Of a DNA stretch of 64,000 nucleotides, positions 17,882-27,922 are shown in pieces (position 1 is the first letter of the stretch; every line of letters starts with the position of its first letter). The position numbers were made by a program, and so were the translations under genes. Below the pieces are notes generated by a model, which saw only the letters and a program-made list of their open reading frames with translations, was not told where the DNA came from and ran no database searches. The stretch comes from Enterobacteriaceae bacterium RIT691 (GTDB lineage Bacteria > Pseudomonadota > Gammaproteobacteria > Enterobacterales > Enterobacteriaceae), in contig WJYM01000007.1 of NCBI GenBank assembly GCA_009668205.1, positions 186,001-250,000 of the forward strand, in the 5' to 3' direction.

Positions 17882-19288
17882 ATGGCAAGTATTTCTACGC
17901 TGGGTGTCGGTTCAGGTTTGGATTTGAGCAGTATTCTGGACAGCCTGACGGCGGCTGAAAAATCAACGCTAACACCGATTTCTAACCAGCAGTCTTCTTA
18001 CACGGCCAAACTGAGCGCCTACGGTACGCTGAAAAATGCGCTGTCTTCGTTTCAGACTGCCAACACGGCACTGAACAGTGCTGACCTGTTTACCGCGACC
18101 TCCACGGCCAGCTCCAGCTCGGCCTTCAGTGCGACGACCACAGGCAACGCCATTGCCGGGAAATACACCATCAGCGTGTCACAGCTGGCGCAGGCACAAA
18201 CGCTGACCACGCAGACGTCTCAGGCGGATAGCAAAACCGCGATTGCCAGTTCCGACAGCACCATCACCATTCAGCAAGGTGGTGGGAAAAAGCCGGTCAC
18301 TATCAACTTAACGGCGGCCAACTCTTCGCTGTCAGGCATTCGTGACGCCATCAACAACGCCAAAGCAGGCGTCAGCGCCAGTATCATTAACGTCGGCGGC
18401 GGGCAGTACCGTCTGTCAATCACGTCAAACGATACTGGCGCTGACAATGCGATGAGCATTAGCGTCAGCGGCGACAGCGCTCTGCAGAATTTTATGGGCT
18501 ATGACCCTGCTGCCAGCAGCAATGGGATGAAAGAAAGCGTTACCGCGCAGAACGCCAAACTGACGGTCAATAACGTGGATATCGAGAACAGCAGCAACAC
18601 CATCAGTGATGCGCTGGAAGATATTACGTTGAACCTCAATGACACCACCACCGGTAATCAGACGCTCACCATTACTAAAGACACCTCAAAGGCCGAAACA
18701 GCCGTTAAGAACTGGGTCACCGCGTATAACTCGCTGCAGGATACCTTTGCCTCTTTGACCAAATACACTGCGGTCGATGCGGGTACGGATTCGCAGGATA
18801 CCAGTAACGGGGCACTGCTGGGCGATACCACGCTGCGCACTATCCAGACACAGCTCAAGAGTATTCTGAGTAATACCGCCAGCAGCTCTTCCTTCAAAAC
18901 ACTGGCACAAATCGGAGTCACTTCCGATCCGAGCACCGGTGAGCTGAGCGTTGACAGTACCAAGCTTGAAAGCGCCCTTTCTACCGATGCCGCTGGCGTC
19001 GCCACCATGATTGTCGGCGACGGTAAAACCTCGGGTATCACGACGGTTGTGGGTAAAAACCTGACCAGCTGGCTCTCCACCACCGGGATTATTCAGGCGG
19101 CGACCGACGGGGTGAGTAAAACCCTGAACAACCTGACGCAGCAATACAACGCGGCCAGCGATCGCATCGATACCATGGTGGCACGTTACAAAGCGCAGTT
19201 TACCCAACTGGACGTGATGATGAACTCGCTGAACTCCACCAGCAGCTATCTGACGCAGCAGTTTGAAACCTCTTCCAGCAAAAACTAA
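17882..19288 (+). CDS. fliD: Flagellar filament capping protein
   Basis: FliD (HAP2) forms the pentameric cap that helps flagellin subunits fold at the filament tip. The 468-residue protein begins with the conserved ISTLGVGSGLDLSSILDSLT. It contains FliD N- and C-terminal domains with long coiled-coil helices at both ends (ending TMVARYKAQFTQLDVMMNSL) and a Ser/Thr-rich middle. It is the first gene of fliDST, directly behind a perfect sigma-28 promoter. Confidence 0.96.
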   Translation: MASISTLGVGSGLDLSSILDSLTAAEKSTLTPISNQQSSYTAKLSAYGTLKNALSSFQTANTALNSADLFTATSTASSSSAFSATTTGNAIAGKYTISVSQLAQAQTLTTQTSQADSKTAIASSDSTITIQQGGGKKPVTINLTAANSSLSGIRDAINNAKAGVSASIINVGGGQYRLSITSNDTGADNAMSISVSGDSALQNFMGYDPAASSNGMKESVTAQNAKLTVNNVDIENSSNTISDALEDITLNLNDTTTGNQTLTITKDTSKAETAVKNWVTAYNSLQDTFASLTKYTAVDAGTDSQDTSNGALLGDTTLRTIQTQLKSILSNTASSSSFKTLAQIGVTSDPSTGELSVDSTKLESALSTDAAGVATMIVGDGKTSGITTVVGKNLTSWLSTTGIIQAATDGVSKTLNNLTQQYNAASDRIDTMVARYKAQFTQLDVMMNSLNSTSSYLTQQFETSSSKN

Positions 19289-19309
19289 TTAATAGTCTCA
19301 GGAGCGAAC

Positions 19310-19720
19310 ATGTACGGCGCAAACGGCACACAGGCCTACGCAAAAATTGGAGTTGAAAGCGCAGTGATGAGCGCCAGTCAGCAACAGCTGATCGTCATGC
19401 TGTTTGACGGTGCGCTGAGTGCGCTGGTGCGTGCGCGCCTGTTTATGCAGGACAACAATCTGGAGGGGAAAGGCCTTTCCCTCTCAAAAGCGATTAACAT
19501 CATCGAGAACGGTCTCAAGATTGGCCTCGATGAAAAAAGCGACGATGAGCTGACGCAAAATCTGATCGCCCTGTACACCTATATGGTCAGGCGTCTCCTG
19601 CAGGCGAATCTGCGTAACGACATCTCAGCCGTCGAGGAGGTGGAAAACCTGTTGCGCAATATTGCTGATGCCTGGAAGGACGTTACCACCTCGCCCACTT
19701 TGATTCAGGACGCCGTCTAA
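19310..19720 (+). CDS. fliS: Flagellin export chaperone FliS
   Basis: FliS binds the C-terminal helix of flagellin in the cytoplasm and prevents premature polymerisation. The 136-residue helical protein has the family start [17 protein letters not shown] and [20 protein letters not shown], close to E. coli FliS in length and sequence. A CAGGAG lies before the start, and the stop overlaps the fliT start by one base (TAATG). Confidence 0.96.
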   Translation: MYGANGTQAYAKIGVESAVMSASQQQLIVMLFDGALSALVRARLFMQDNNLEGKGLSLSKAINIIENGLKIGLDEKSDDELTQNLIALYTYMVRRLLQANLRNDISAVEEVENLLRNIADAWKDVTTSPTLIQDAV

Positions 19721-20097
19721 TGAGTACTGCACCGCACCTGTATAGCCTGTACCAGCAGCTGCTTGACCAAAGTCTTGTCCTGCTGCGCCATGCCTCCGAA
19801 GGACAATGGGATGAATTGATCGCCTGTGAAATGGACTATGTCAGAGCGGTGCAGAAACTGGCAGAAGTGACGCAGCAAACCCCACCGTCCTCTGTGGCTC
19901 AGGATCAGTTAAGGCCCGTCCTGCGGGCGATTCTGGAGAATGAAAGCGAAGTGAAGCGCCTGCTGCAGGCGCGCATGGAGGAGCTGTCCAAACTGGTGGG
20001 TCAGTCATCAATGCAAAAATCGGTGCTGACCACCTACGGCAAACAAGGCGGTCACGTGCTGGTTCCGCAGGAAAGCCGCGACACCCCGTCAAACTGA
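19720..20097 (+). CDS. fliT: Flagellar chaperone FliT
   Basis: FliT is the export chaperone of the FliD cap and also inhibits FlhDC. The 125-residue protein ([20 protein letters not shown], followed by [20 protein letters not shown]) is helical. The C-terminal half ([20 protein letters not shown], then [10 protein letters not shown]) matches enterobacterial FliT. It is the last gene of fliDST and is followed after 80 bases by amyA. Confidence 0.94.
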   Translation: MSTAPHLYSLYQQLLDQSLVLLRHASEGQWDELIACEMDYVRAVQKLAEVTQQTPPSSVAQDQLRPVLRAILENESEVKRLLQARMEELSKLVGQSSMQKSVLTTYGKQGGHVLVPQESRDTPSN

Positions 20098-20177
20098 TTC
20101 GCTGGCGCGCGCTGCGCGCCAGGCGTTTTTCCGCTGCGTACTCCATACTAGAGATCCTTCTTACACGGAGTCTCAGT

Positions 20178-21665
20178 ATGCGCAATCCCACCCTGTTGCA
20201 ATGTTTTCACTGGTACTACCCCACAGGCGGTGAGCTGTGGCGGGAAGTCGAAGCGCTGGCCCCTAACCTCAATGAAATCGGCATCAACATGGTCTGGCTG
20301 CCACCGGCCTATAAAGGCGCATCGGGGGGATATTCCGTCGGCTACGACAGCTACGATCTTTTTGATCTGGGTGAATTTGATCAAAAAGGATCGGTCGCGA
20401 CCAAATATGGCGATAAGCAGCAGCTATTGGCGGCTATCACTGCACTGAAGCAGTATGACATTGCGGTCTTACTGGACGTGGTGGTGAACCATAAAATGGG
20501 CGCCGATGAGAAAGAGAACGTTCAGGTGCAACGGGTCAACGCGCAAGACCGCACGCAGATTGACGATGAGGTTATCGCATGCGAAGTCTGGACCAAATAC
20601 TATTATCCGGTGCGCGCCGGGCAATATTCGCAGTTCGTCTGGGATTACAAATGCTTCAACGGCATCGACCACATTGAAAACCCGGACGAAAACGGCGTCT
20701 TTAAAATCGTCAACGACTACAGCGGCGAAGGCTGGAACGATCAGGTCGATGATGAAATGGGCAACTTCGATTACCTGATGGGCGAGAATATTGATTTTCG
20801 TAACCATGCGGTCACCGAAGAGCTGAAATACTGGGCGCGTTGGGTAATGGATCAAACCCACTGCGATGGCTTCCGCCTTGACGCGGTAAAGCACATTCCG
20901 GCCTGGTTTTACAAAGAGTGGATCGAGCACGTGCAGGAAGTGGCGCCACAACCCCTGTTTATCGTCGCCGAATACTGGTCGCATGAGGTGGATAAGCTCC
21001 AGCACTATATCAATCAGGTTGACGGGCAAACGCTGCTGTTTGATGCCCCGCTGCAGATGCACTTCCATGACGCGTCGCGTCAGGGCCGCGATTACGATAT
21101 GAGCCAGATTTTCACCGGCACGTTGGTGGAAGCCGATCCGTTCCACGCCATGACCCTGGTCACCAATCACGACACTCAGCCGCTGCAGGCGCTGGAAGCC
21201 CCCGTTGAACCCTGGTTCAAACCGCTCGCCTACGCGCTCATTTTACTGCGTGAAAACGGTGTCCCTTCGGTGTTCTATCCGGATCTTTTCGGCGCGGTCT
21301 ATGAAGATACAGGCCGTGATGGAAATACCTATAAGATTGAGATGCCGGTGATTGAACAACTGCATGAGCTGATCGATGCCCGCCAGCGCTTCGCCCACGG
21401 CGTTCAAACGCTGTTTTTCGATCATCCCAACTGCATCGCCTTCAGCCGCAGCGGCACCGATGAGGCACCGGGCTGCGTGGTGGTGTTATCCAATGGCGAC
21501 GACGGCGAGAAAAGCATTGCCCTGGGTGAAAACTACGGCAACAAGCGCTGGAAGGATTTTTTGGCAAACCGCGAAGAAACCGTGGAAACCGACAGCTCGG
21601 GCAGCGGTATTTTCACCTGTAAAGGCGGCAGCGTGAGCGTATGGGTTATGGAAGACGTGTTGTAG
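20178..21665 (+). CDS. amyA: Cytoplasmic alpha-amylase
   Basis: AmyA hydrolyses alpha-1,4 bonds of maltodextrins and glycogen in the cytoplasm; no signal peptide is seen. The 495-residue GH13 enzyme, the E. coli length, carries the four conserved regions: [18 protein letters not shown] (nucleophile Asp), FIVAEYW (acid/base Glu) and LVTNHDTQP. The N-terminus ([17 protein letters not shown]) fits the bacterial liquefying type. It follows fliT as in E. coli, ends at a shared terminator and converges with yedD. Confidence 0.97.
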   Translation: MRNPTLLQCFHWYYPTGGELWREVEALAPNLNEIGINMVWLPPAYKGASGGYSVGYDSYDLFDLGEFDQKGSVATKYGDKQQLLAAITALKQYDIAVLLDVVVNHKMGADEKENVQVQRVNAQDRTQIDDEVIACEVWTKYYYPVRAGQYSQFVWDYKCFNGIDHIENPDENGVFKIVNDYSGEGWNDQVDDEMGNFDYLMGENIDFRNHAVTEELKYWARWVMDQTHCDGFRLDAVKHIPAWFYKEWIEHVQEVAPQPLFIVAEYWSHEVDKLQHYINQVDGQTLLFDAPLQMHFHDASRQGRDYDMSQIFTGTLVEADPFHAMTLVTNHDTQPLQALEAPVEPWFKPLAYALILLRENGVPSVFYPDLFGAVYEDTGRDGNTYKIEMPVIEQLHELIDARQRFAHGVQTLFFDHPNCIAFSRSGTDEAPGCVVVLSNGDDGEKSIALGENYGNKRWKDFLANREETVETDSSGSGIFTCKGGSVSVWVMEDVL

Positions 21666-21672
21666 CCTAAAG

Positions 21673-21703
21673 TTCCCCGGCTGAGGCGCTCAGCCGGGAA
21701 AAA
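21673..21703. terminator. Bidirectional terminator between amyA and yedD
   Basis: The inverted repeat TTCCCCGGCTGAG-GCG-CTCAGCCGGGAA with A/T runs on both sides lies between the two convergent genes and can serve both. Confidence 0.8.
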
Positions 21704-21708
21704 TCGGG

Positions 21709-22125
21709 TTATGGCAGCGGTGTCGGGAGCGGATGTTTCGTCAGGTAATCGGCACACTCGACCGTTGGGCGATCGACACGCTTGAGGGTCATGCGATCGT
21801 AATCCAGACGCGTGCCGTCACGATCGAGGGCATAAACCTCTTTCTTGTTGGTCACGTTATAGACATCCTCCCCACGCAGCATCAACTTGCCAGGTACACC
21901 CTGAACACGTTGCCACTGACGGCAGTCGAGGGTATCGCCTTCCGGGGTCACAATCAGCGTCGCAATTGCTTCCGGGCTCACCATCGCACGCTGCGGGCCT
22001 TCTGACTGCCAGTAACCGGCCAGTCCAGCCGGGGCCGGGGCTTTTACCACATCCTCATATTTATCGACCTGGACACAGCCGCTCAACGCCAGCATTGCGC
22101 CGATAATTACACACTTTTTCATCAC
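21709..22125 (-). CDS. yedD: Lipoprotein YedD
   Basis: A lipoprotein signal with lipobox LSGC (cysteine at about residue 17) is followed by a 120-residue soluble domain. PAGLAGYWQSEGPQRAMVSP and DTLDCRQWQRVQGVPGKL match E. coli YedD, as does the end PLPTPLP. The residue after the lipobox cysteine is V, so it is not marked for inner-membrane retention and probably goes to the outer membrane. The function is unknown. The start at 22125 or one codon later is equally good. Confidence 0.92.
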   Translation of the reverse strand: MMKKCVIIGAMLALSGCVQVDKYEDVVKAPAPAGLAGYWQSEGPQRAMVSPEAIATLIVTPEGDTLDCRQWQRVQGVPGKLMLRGEDVYNVTNKKEVYALDRDGTRLDYDRMTLKRVDRPTVECADYLTKHPLPTPLP

Positions 22126-22295
22126 TCATCCTGCAAACCGTGAAAAAAATATTGTGGCATTAAAGCGTTAAGCCTTCCAGAGTTAACTGTGGTCAGCGGC
22201 GTACCTTGAGGACATTTCCGTTGTATTGCCGCAGGTATGCGCAACCACAACCAACGCAATGATGAGGGTTTACCGGTCATGTCCATCGTTGATCC

Positions 22296-22808
22296 TTACG
22301 GATAGATGTATTGCGTCAGCGAAACGGGGCGTTGTTGATTGACCTGCAGAGTGGACTTCACCCTGCCAGCGCTCCGGGGCTGCACGCCCAACCACAACGT
22401 ATGCGCCCCGCCCTGCGGTTGATCATGAAACTCGAGGGTCATGCTGCCGTTATGGCGGCTAAAGCGCCACGGCTGCGGATAGAGCGCATTGATTTCAAAC
22501 GCATTCATAAAGTCGCCGCCAAAGGTCACCGTGTAGCTGTCGCTTTCCGGCACTTTTAGCGTGAGTTTCAAATCCATATCGCTCTGATTACGGCCAAAGC
22601 GTTCGTAATTCACGCTCAGCGACTGGTCCGCCGCGCTCTGATGGGTATTACTGAAGATCCCTTTTGAAAACACCCCACAAAAACCGGCCAGCAGCAGTAA
22701 AATCAGCAACACAAAACCGTATTGGCGGGCAGCGTGCTCAACCCGCAGCCACAGCAGATGTTCTCCCACCGAAGCGTGATGGGTTGAAGAGGACTTGAGT
22801 GCAGGCAT
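22296..22808 (-). CDS. Single-pass membrane protein of unknown function
   Basis: I do not recognise this 170-residue protein. From the ATG at 22808 (MPALKSSSTHH, with GGAG nine bases upstream) a basic/polar N-terminus leads to one strong transmembrane helix (YGFVLLILLLLAGFCGVF, about residues 31-48). A roughly 115-residue beta-rich domain follows (SYTVTFGGDFMNAFEINALY, HTLWLGVQPRSAGRVKST), which would be periplasmic and Ig- or jelly-roll-like by pattern. Open sequence up to 22931 is not supported by a ribosome site. It lies where E. coli has yedE/yedF. The clean pattern and good start suggest a real gene. Confidence 0.65.
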   Translation of the reverse strand: MPALKSSSTHHASVGEHLLWLRVEHAARQYGFVLLILLLLAGFCGVFSKGIFSNTHQSAADQSLSVNYERFGRNQSDMDLKLTLKVPESDSYTVTFGGDFMNAFEINALYPQPWRFSRHNGSMTLEFHDQPQGGAHTLWLGVQPRSAGRVKSTLQVNQQRPVSLTQYIYP

Positions 22809-22986
22809 GGTAGTCTCCGCGCAGCAGCGAACTGTATGGGAGAGTATGGTCGCTAACGCACGGAGTCGGGGGAAGCAACGAAAAAATAGTGATGCTTCGC
22901 TAACGTTCAGACGGCGTCTGCGCGAAATCACGCTACGCCATCGGACGGGTCAGAATGAAGACAATATCAACGGATTGCCTCAGTGA

Positions 22987-23880
22987 TTACGGAGGGGTCT
23001 GGATCGGCGGTGGATTTTCCCTCAGCTCCTCGCGGGTCAGATAGGTCTTGCCGCCTGCACGAGCATAGTCATTGTTGGTCTCATAATAGTGATTCCCCTG
23101 GCCATCAATCGCCGCAGGATCGACAACGTTGGCGGCATAAAAATATTGCGGGGTTGAGGTGATATACCGGAAACGGCTGCCATAGGCGCCCGGGAGATAG
23201 TTCGCGCCGGTGAGGTCGGTCGCTCTTACGTTCTCGTTTGGATAATAATCCGCACCAACGGACAGCAGTAGCCGATCCCCAGCCCCGCCATCGGGAAGCC
23301 AGGCTTTTATCTGCGAGAAAACCGCCAATACCTGCCCGGAATTGTGGCCTGACGGGATGCGGACAATATCTGACCCACCGTGCAAGGGATGCAGACTGCC
23401 ATCGAGTTGATAAACCCGATAAGCCCTGTCTTTGCTGACGTCCGCTGCATTCTCAATATAATTGACCAGGTTAAAATCGTAGCTTGCTGTCCACGTCGGC
23501 AGAGAAGATGCGGTGATTTTCTCCCATTTTGCTTTGCGGATATTCTGCGGCTGAGCGGGATCGGCAATGAGCGCCCACTGAGCAAGGGAGCTCACCGCCA
23601 CGCGCACTCGCCCGGCCGGATTGGCGTGACTCGCAGAGGGATAGACAACAAACCATGGCGTTAGCGCCGTCCACGGCCCCTGCGTATAGCCCTGAACCTT
23701 CGGGTTGCCCCCGGCAACAACGGCTTTTTTCCAATAATCCGGAACCGCTTCCCCGCGTGGCACGCCCTGAATAACGTTGCCATGTAACGACCAGCTATTG
23801 CCCGCAGGTGCGTGATACAAAACCGCATCATTAGGCAGCATCATGGCTGAGTAAATTTCGTCAATGACGTGATGAATCAT
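22987..23880 (-). CDS. Protein of unknown function between yedD and fliE
   Basis: This 297-residue protein has no signal peptide or membrane segment and I do not recognise a family. It is rich in aromatic residues, glycine and proline with a beta-like pattern (DAVLYHAPAGNSWSLHGNVI, WTALTPWFVVYPSASHANPA, YITSTPQYFYAANVVDPAAI). It ends in a proline-rich tail (NPPPIQTPP). The start is MIHHVIDEIY at 23880, with AGGAG five bases upstream. Composition is not strikingly foreign. A carbohydrate-binding or secreted effector role is conceivable from composition only. It lies 178 bases upstream of the membrane protein gene in the same direction. Confidence 0.65.
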   Translation of the reverse strand: MIHHVIDEIYSAMMLPNDAVLYHAPAGNSWSLHGNVIQGVPRGEAVPDYWKKAVVAGGNPKVQGYTQGPWTALTPWFVVYPSASHANPAGRVRVAVSSLAQWALIADPAQPQNIRKAKWEKITASSLPTWTASYDFNLVNYIENAADVSKDRAYRVYQLDGSLHPLHGGSDIVRIPSGHNSGQVLAVFSQIKAWLPDGGAGDRLLLSVGADYYPNENVRATDLTGANYLPGAYGSRFRYITSTPQYFYAANVVDPAAIDGQGNHYYETNNDYARAGGKTYLTREELRENPPPIQTPP

Positions 23881-24037
23881 GCAGTCTCCTTAATTTTCAG
23901 GAGATTGTGGTCTGCATGCGCTGCCGGAGTAAAGCGGTATGATTTTCAGAAATAAATTAATGGCACAAGACCTTCATTCTGGTGTCTGAAGGCCCTTAGC
24001 GGTCTTTATGCATCACCGCTGCGTGTACTGCCCTAAC

Positions 24038-24349
24038 CTACACCTGCATGCTCATCATTTCCTGGTACGCGGCCATCATTTTATTGCGCACCTGAATGCC
24101 CATCTGCAGCGAGACGGAGGATTTTTGCAGGTCGGTCATCACATCATTAAGTGCAACGCCCGGCTCACCTAACACAAATTTTTCAGCCTGCGCTTTGGCG
24201 CTGTTTTGCGTCTCGCTGATACGGTCCAGTGCGGAACTGAGCTGTCCGGCAAAGCTGATGGACGGCTGCTCTTCTACCTGCTGGTTACGCGCCACGCTTG
24301 CGGCAGCCTGCATCTGCGTCAATACGCCTTCAATACCTGTAATGGCCAT
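24038..24349 (-). CDS. fliE: Flagellar hook-basal body protein FliE
   Basis: FliE joins the MS ring to the rod and is the first periplasmic part assembled through the export gate. The 103-residue protein ([76 protein letters not shown]) covers the family from end to end. It is transcribed divergently from fliF across a 214-base region that must hold the class 2 promoters. Confidence 0.96.
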   Translation of the reverse strand: MAITGIEGVLTQMQAAASVARNQQVEEQPSISFAGQLSSALDRISETQNSAKAQAEKFVLGEPGVALNDVMTDLQKSSVSLQMGIQVRNKMMAAYQEMMSMQV

Positions 24350-24563
24350 GTCTATCCCCTGGTCGATGTCATGGAGGAGGAGATTAGCATCTTGTCAATA
24401 AGATAAAGGCGCTAATTAACGTTAAAAACCTCGACTATTTGACCCATAGAAAATCGCGGAACGTCAAATAATGGCATAGCTATCATTTTGCCTTTGCCGA
24501 CCGGGAGTCAGCCTTGTTTTTGTACACGTTTAACGCCATCGAGCTGGATTTACGAGGTGCGCA

Positions 24564-26237
24564 ATGAGCGCGACAGCCACGACTACATCACCATCGAAAA
24601 TGCCAGAGTGGGTGACTCGCCTGCGCGCGAATCCAAAAATCCCGTTAATGGTGGCCAGTGCCGCTGCCGTCGCCATCATCGTGGCGCTGGTGCTGTGGGC
24701 GAAACAGCCTGATTACCGCACCCTGTTTAGCAACCTGAGCGATCAGGACGGCGGCGCGATTGTCACTCAGCTCCAGCAGATGAACGTGCCCTATCGCTTT
24801 GCCGATAATGGCGGTGCCATTGAAGTCCCGGCCGAGAAAGTGCATGAACTGCGCCTGCGCCTCGCTCAGGCCGGGCTGCCGAAAGGGGGCGCGGTAGGCT
24901 TTGAGTTGCTGGATCAGGAAAAATTCGGCATTAGCCAGTTCAGCGAGCAGGTGAACTACCAGCGTGCGCTGGAAGGTGAGCTGGCCCGTACGATTGAAAC
25001 CCTTGGGCCGGTGAAAAGTGCGCGCGTGCATTTGGCAATGCCAAAACCGTCGCTTTTCGTCCGTGAACAGAAACTCCCTTCTGCCTCCGTGACCCTGAAT
25101 CTGGAACCTGGCCGGGCGCTGGATGAAGGCCAGATTGCGGCCGTTGTGCATCTGGTTTCCAGCGCGGTGGCGGGTCTGCCGCCGGGTAACGTCACGCTGG
25201 TCGACCAGGGCGGTCATCTCCTGACCCAGTCGAACACGGGCGATCGCGACCTTAATGACGCCCAACTGAAATATGCCTCCGATGTGGAAGGGCGTATCCA
25301 GCGTCGAATTGAATCGATCCTGTCGCCGATTGTCGGCAACGGCAATGTGCATGCGCAGGTCACCGCACAGATCAACTTCGACAATAAAGAACAAACCGAA
25401 GAGCAGTACAGCCCGAACGGCAATGCTGACCAGGCGGTGATGCGCTCCCGCCAGGTGAATGAGAGTGAGCAGGTCGGTAGCCCGTACCCGGGCGGCGTGC
25501 CGGGCGCACTGTCCAACTCCCCTGCTCCGGCGCCGAGCGCCCCTATCTCAACACCGCCAGCGAATCAGCAAGGCCAGCAGCAACAGCGGACAACCAATAA
25601 CAGCACGCAAAGTGGCCCGCGCAACACGTCGCGCAATGAAACCACCAACTACGAAGTCGACCGTACTATCCGCCATACGAAGATGAACGTTGGCGATGTT
25701 CAGCGCCTGTCCGTCGCGGTGGTGGTCAACTACAAAAATCTGCCTGACGGTAAGCCCCTACCGCTGACCGCCGATCAGATGAAACAGATTGAAGATTTAA
25801 CCCGTGAAGCGATGGGCTACACCACCACCCGTGGCGATACCCTCAACGTGGTTAACTCGCCGTTCAACGCCGCGGATGAAACCGGTGGTGAGCTGCCGTT
25901 CTGGCAACAGCAGTCGTTTATCGATCAGCTGATGTCCGCCGGACGCTGGCTGCTGATTGCACTGGTGGCCTGGATCCTGTGGCGTAAAGCAGTACGTCCG
26001 CAAATTGTGAAACGCGAAGAAGCCACCAAAGCGGCACTCGAGGAAGCCCGTCTTCAGCGTGAAACCGCCGAAGCGGTGGAAGTTCGCCTCAGCAAAGATG
26101 AACAGCAGCAGAGTCGCCGGGCTAACCAGCGCCTGAGCGCCGAGGTGATGAGCCAGCGCATTCGGGAAATGTCAGATAACGATCCGCGCGTCGTCGCGCT
26201 GGTCATTCGCCAGTGGATGAGCAACGACCATGAGTAA
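24564..26237 (+). CDS. fliF: Flagellar MS-ring protein FliF
   Basis: FliF forms the inner-membrane MS ring, the base of the motor. The 557-residue product has a first transmembrane helix near residues 28-45 ([20 protein letters not shown]), ring-building motifs (GALVE-like [20 protein letters not shown], then [20 protein letters not shown]), a low-complexity periplasmic stretch (about 310-355), a second helix ([12 protein letters not shown]) and a C-terminal FliG-binding tail ([16 protein letters not shown]). It starts the fliFGHIJK operon and overlaps fliG by eight bases. Confidence 0.97.
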   Translation: MSATATTTSPSKMPEWVTRLRANPKIPLMVASAAAVAIIVALVLWAKQPDYRTLFSNLSDQDGGAIVTQLQQMNVPYRFADNGGAIEVPAEKVHELRLRLAQAGLPKGGAVGFELLDQEKFGISQFSEQVNYQRALEGELARTIETLGPVKSARVHLAMPKPSLFVREQKLPSASVTLNLEPGRALDEGQIAAVVHLVSSAVAGLPPGNVTLVDQGGHLLTQSNTGDRDLNDAQLKYASDVEGRIQRRIESILSPIVGNGNVHAQVTAQINFDNKEQTEEQYSPNGNADQAVMRSRQVNESEQVGSPYPGGVPGALSNSPAPAPSAPISTPPANQQGQQQQRTTNNSTQSGPRNTSRNETTNYEVDRTIRHTKMNVGDVQRLSVAVVVNYKNLPDGKPLPLTADQMKQIEDLTREAMGYTTTRGDTLNVVNSPFNAADETGGELPFWQQQSFIDQLMSAGRWLLIALVAWILWRKAVRPQIVKREEATKAALEEARLQRETAEAVEVRLSKDEQQQSRRANQRLSAEVMSQRIREMSDNDPRVVALVIRQWMSNDHE

Positions 26238-27231
26238 TGTCACCCTTAGCGGTACCGATAAAAGCGTCATCCTGCTGATGACCATTGGCGAAGATCGCGC
26301 CGCGGAGGTGTTCAAACACCTTAACTCGCGCGAAGTACAGTCGCTCAGTGCGGCAATGGCAAACATGCGCCATTTTTCCAATAAACAGCTGACCGACGTG
26401 CTGGCGGAGTTTGAAATCGAAGCCGAGCAGTATGCCGCACTGACCGTCAACGCCAACGAGTACCTGCGTACCGTGCTGGTGAAAGCGCTGGGCGAAGAGC
26501 GCGCGTCCAGCCTGCTCGACGATATTCTGGAAACCCGCGAAACCACCAGCGGTATCGAAACGCTCAACTTTATGGAGCCGCAGAGCGCCGCCGATCTTAT
26601 TCGCGACGAACACCCGCAGATCATCGCCACCATTCTGGTGCACCTCAAGCGCGGCCAGGCGGCAGATATTCTGGCGCTGTTCGACGAACGCCTGCGTCAC
26701 GATGTGATGCTGCGTATTGCCACCTTTGGCGGCGTACAGCCAGCCGCGCTGGCGGAACTGACCGAAGTGTTGAACAACCTGCTCGACGGCCAGAACCTCA
26801 AGCGCAGCAAAATGGGCGGCGTGAGAACCGCAGCCGAAATTATCAACCTGATGAAAACGCAGCAGGAAGAAGCGGTCATTACCGCCGTGCGCGAATTCGA
26901 CGGCGAGCTGGCGCAGAAAATTATCGACGAGATGTTCCTGTTCGAGAACCTGGTCGAAGTGGACGACCGCAGCATCCAGCGCCTGCTGCAGGAAGTGGAT
27001 TCCGAATCGCTGCTTATCGCCCTCAAAGGCGCCGAGCAGCCGCTGCGCGAGAAATTCCTGCGCAATATGTCCCAGCGTGCGGCCGATATTCTGCGCGACG
27101 ACCTCGCCAACCGTGGCCCGGTACGTCTGTCTCAGGTCGAGAACGAACAGAAGGCGATCCTGCTTATTGTTCGTCGTCTGGCGGAAACCGGCGAGATGGT
27201 GATTGGCAGCGGAGAGGACACCTATGTCTGA
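26230..27231 (+). CDS. fliG: Flagellar motor switch protein FliG
   Basis: FliG is the rotor protein that contacts the stator and binds FliF and FliM. The 333-residue product carries the N-terminal FliF-binding domain (TGTDKS-like [20 protein letters not shown]), the middle EHPQ motif ([17 protein letters not shown]) and the C-terminal torque helix with charged residues ([20 protein letters not shown]). It is nearly identical to E. coli in the C-terminal half. It overlaps fliF by eight bases and fliH by eight. Confidence 0.97.
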   Translation: MSNVTLSGTDKSVILLMTIGEDRAAEVFKHLNSREVQSLSAAMANMRHFSNKQLTDVLAEFEIEAEQYAALTVNANEYLRTVLVKALGEERASSLLDDILETRETTSGIETLNFMEPQSAADLIRDEHPQIIATILVHLKRGQAADILALFDERLRHDVMLRIATFGGVQPAALAELTEVLNNLLDGQNLKRSKMGGVRTAAEIINLMKTQQEEAVITAVREFDGELAQKIIDEMFLFENLVEVDDRSIQRLLQEVDSESLLIALKGAEQPLREKFLRNMSQRAADILRDDLANRGPVRLSQVENEQKAILLIVRRLAETGEMVIGSGEDTYV

Positions 27232-27922
27232 TGCCACACCATGGAAAGTCTGGCAGCCTGACGATCTTTCGCCACGGATGCCGGAATTTGTCCCCGAGTT
27301 CAGCCAGGAGAGTCTGCCTGAAGACGAGCCTGAAATTTCTGAGGAGCAAAAGCTGCAGCAGCAGCTGGCGCAGATTCAGATGCAGGCGCATGAACAGGGC
27401 TATCAAGCGGGGATGAATGAAGGGCGCGCGGCCGGACAGGCTCAGGGCTATCAGGAAGGCCTGGCGCAGGGACAAGAACAGGGGCTGGCGCAGGCGCAAC
27501 AGCAGCAGGCCCCCCTGCACGCCCGGATGCAGCAGCTGGTCAGTGAATTCCAGCACACGCTGGATGCGCTGGACAGCGTGATTGCCTCACGCCTGATGCA
27601 AATGGCGCTGGAAGCCGCACGGCAGGTGATTGGCCAGGTGCCGGTGGTGGATAACTCGGCGCTCATCAAACAAATCCAGGCGCTCCTGCAGCAGGAGCCG
27701 CTGTTCAGCGGCAAACCTCAGCTGCGCGTCCACCCGGACGATTTACAGCGTGTCGAGGAAATGATGGGCGCTACGCTAAGCCTGCACGGCTGGCGGTTGC
27801 GCGGTGACCCAACGCTGCATCATGGCGGCTGCAAGGTGTCCGCCGATGAAGGCGATCTGGATGCCAGCGTCGCGACGCGCTGGCAGGAGCTGTGCCGCCT
27901 GGCCGCTCCGGGAGTCATCTGA
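27224..27922 (+). CDS. fliH: Flagellar export apparatus protein FliH
   Basis: FliH dimers regulate the FliI ATPase and tether it to the C ring. The start [15 protein letters not shown] at 27224 is inside the end of fliG and gives 232 residues. A glycine-repeat helix ([20 protein letters not shown]) with AxxxG/GxxxG periodicity is the hallmark. The C-terminal FliI-binding domain ([20 protein letters not shown]) is conserved. The frame opens seven codons earlier without similarity. The stop overlaps the fliI start (TGATG). Confidence 0.95.
   Translation: MSDATPWKVWQPDDLSPRMPEFVPEFSQESLPEDEPEISEEQKLQQQLAQIQMQAHEQGYQAGMNEGRAAGQAQGYQEGLAQGQEQGLAQAQQQQAPLHARMQQLVSEFQHTLDALDSVIASRLMQMALEAARQVIGQVPVVDNSALIKQIQALLQQEPLFSGKPQLRVHPDDLQRVEEMMGATLSLHGWRLRGDPTLHHGGCKVSADEGDLDASVATRWQELCRLAAPGVI

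Noticed and set aside
22809..22931. N-terminal extension of the membrane protein at 22296-22808
   Set aside because: The extra 41 residues are basic and unlike a leader, and the better ribosome site stands before 22808.
26203..27237. 344-residue antisense ORF over fliG
   Set aside because: It is a shadow of the highly biased fliG codons; histidine- and glutamine-rich with no family character.
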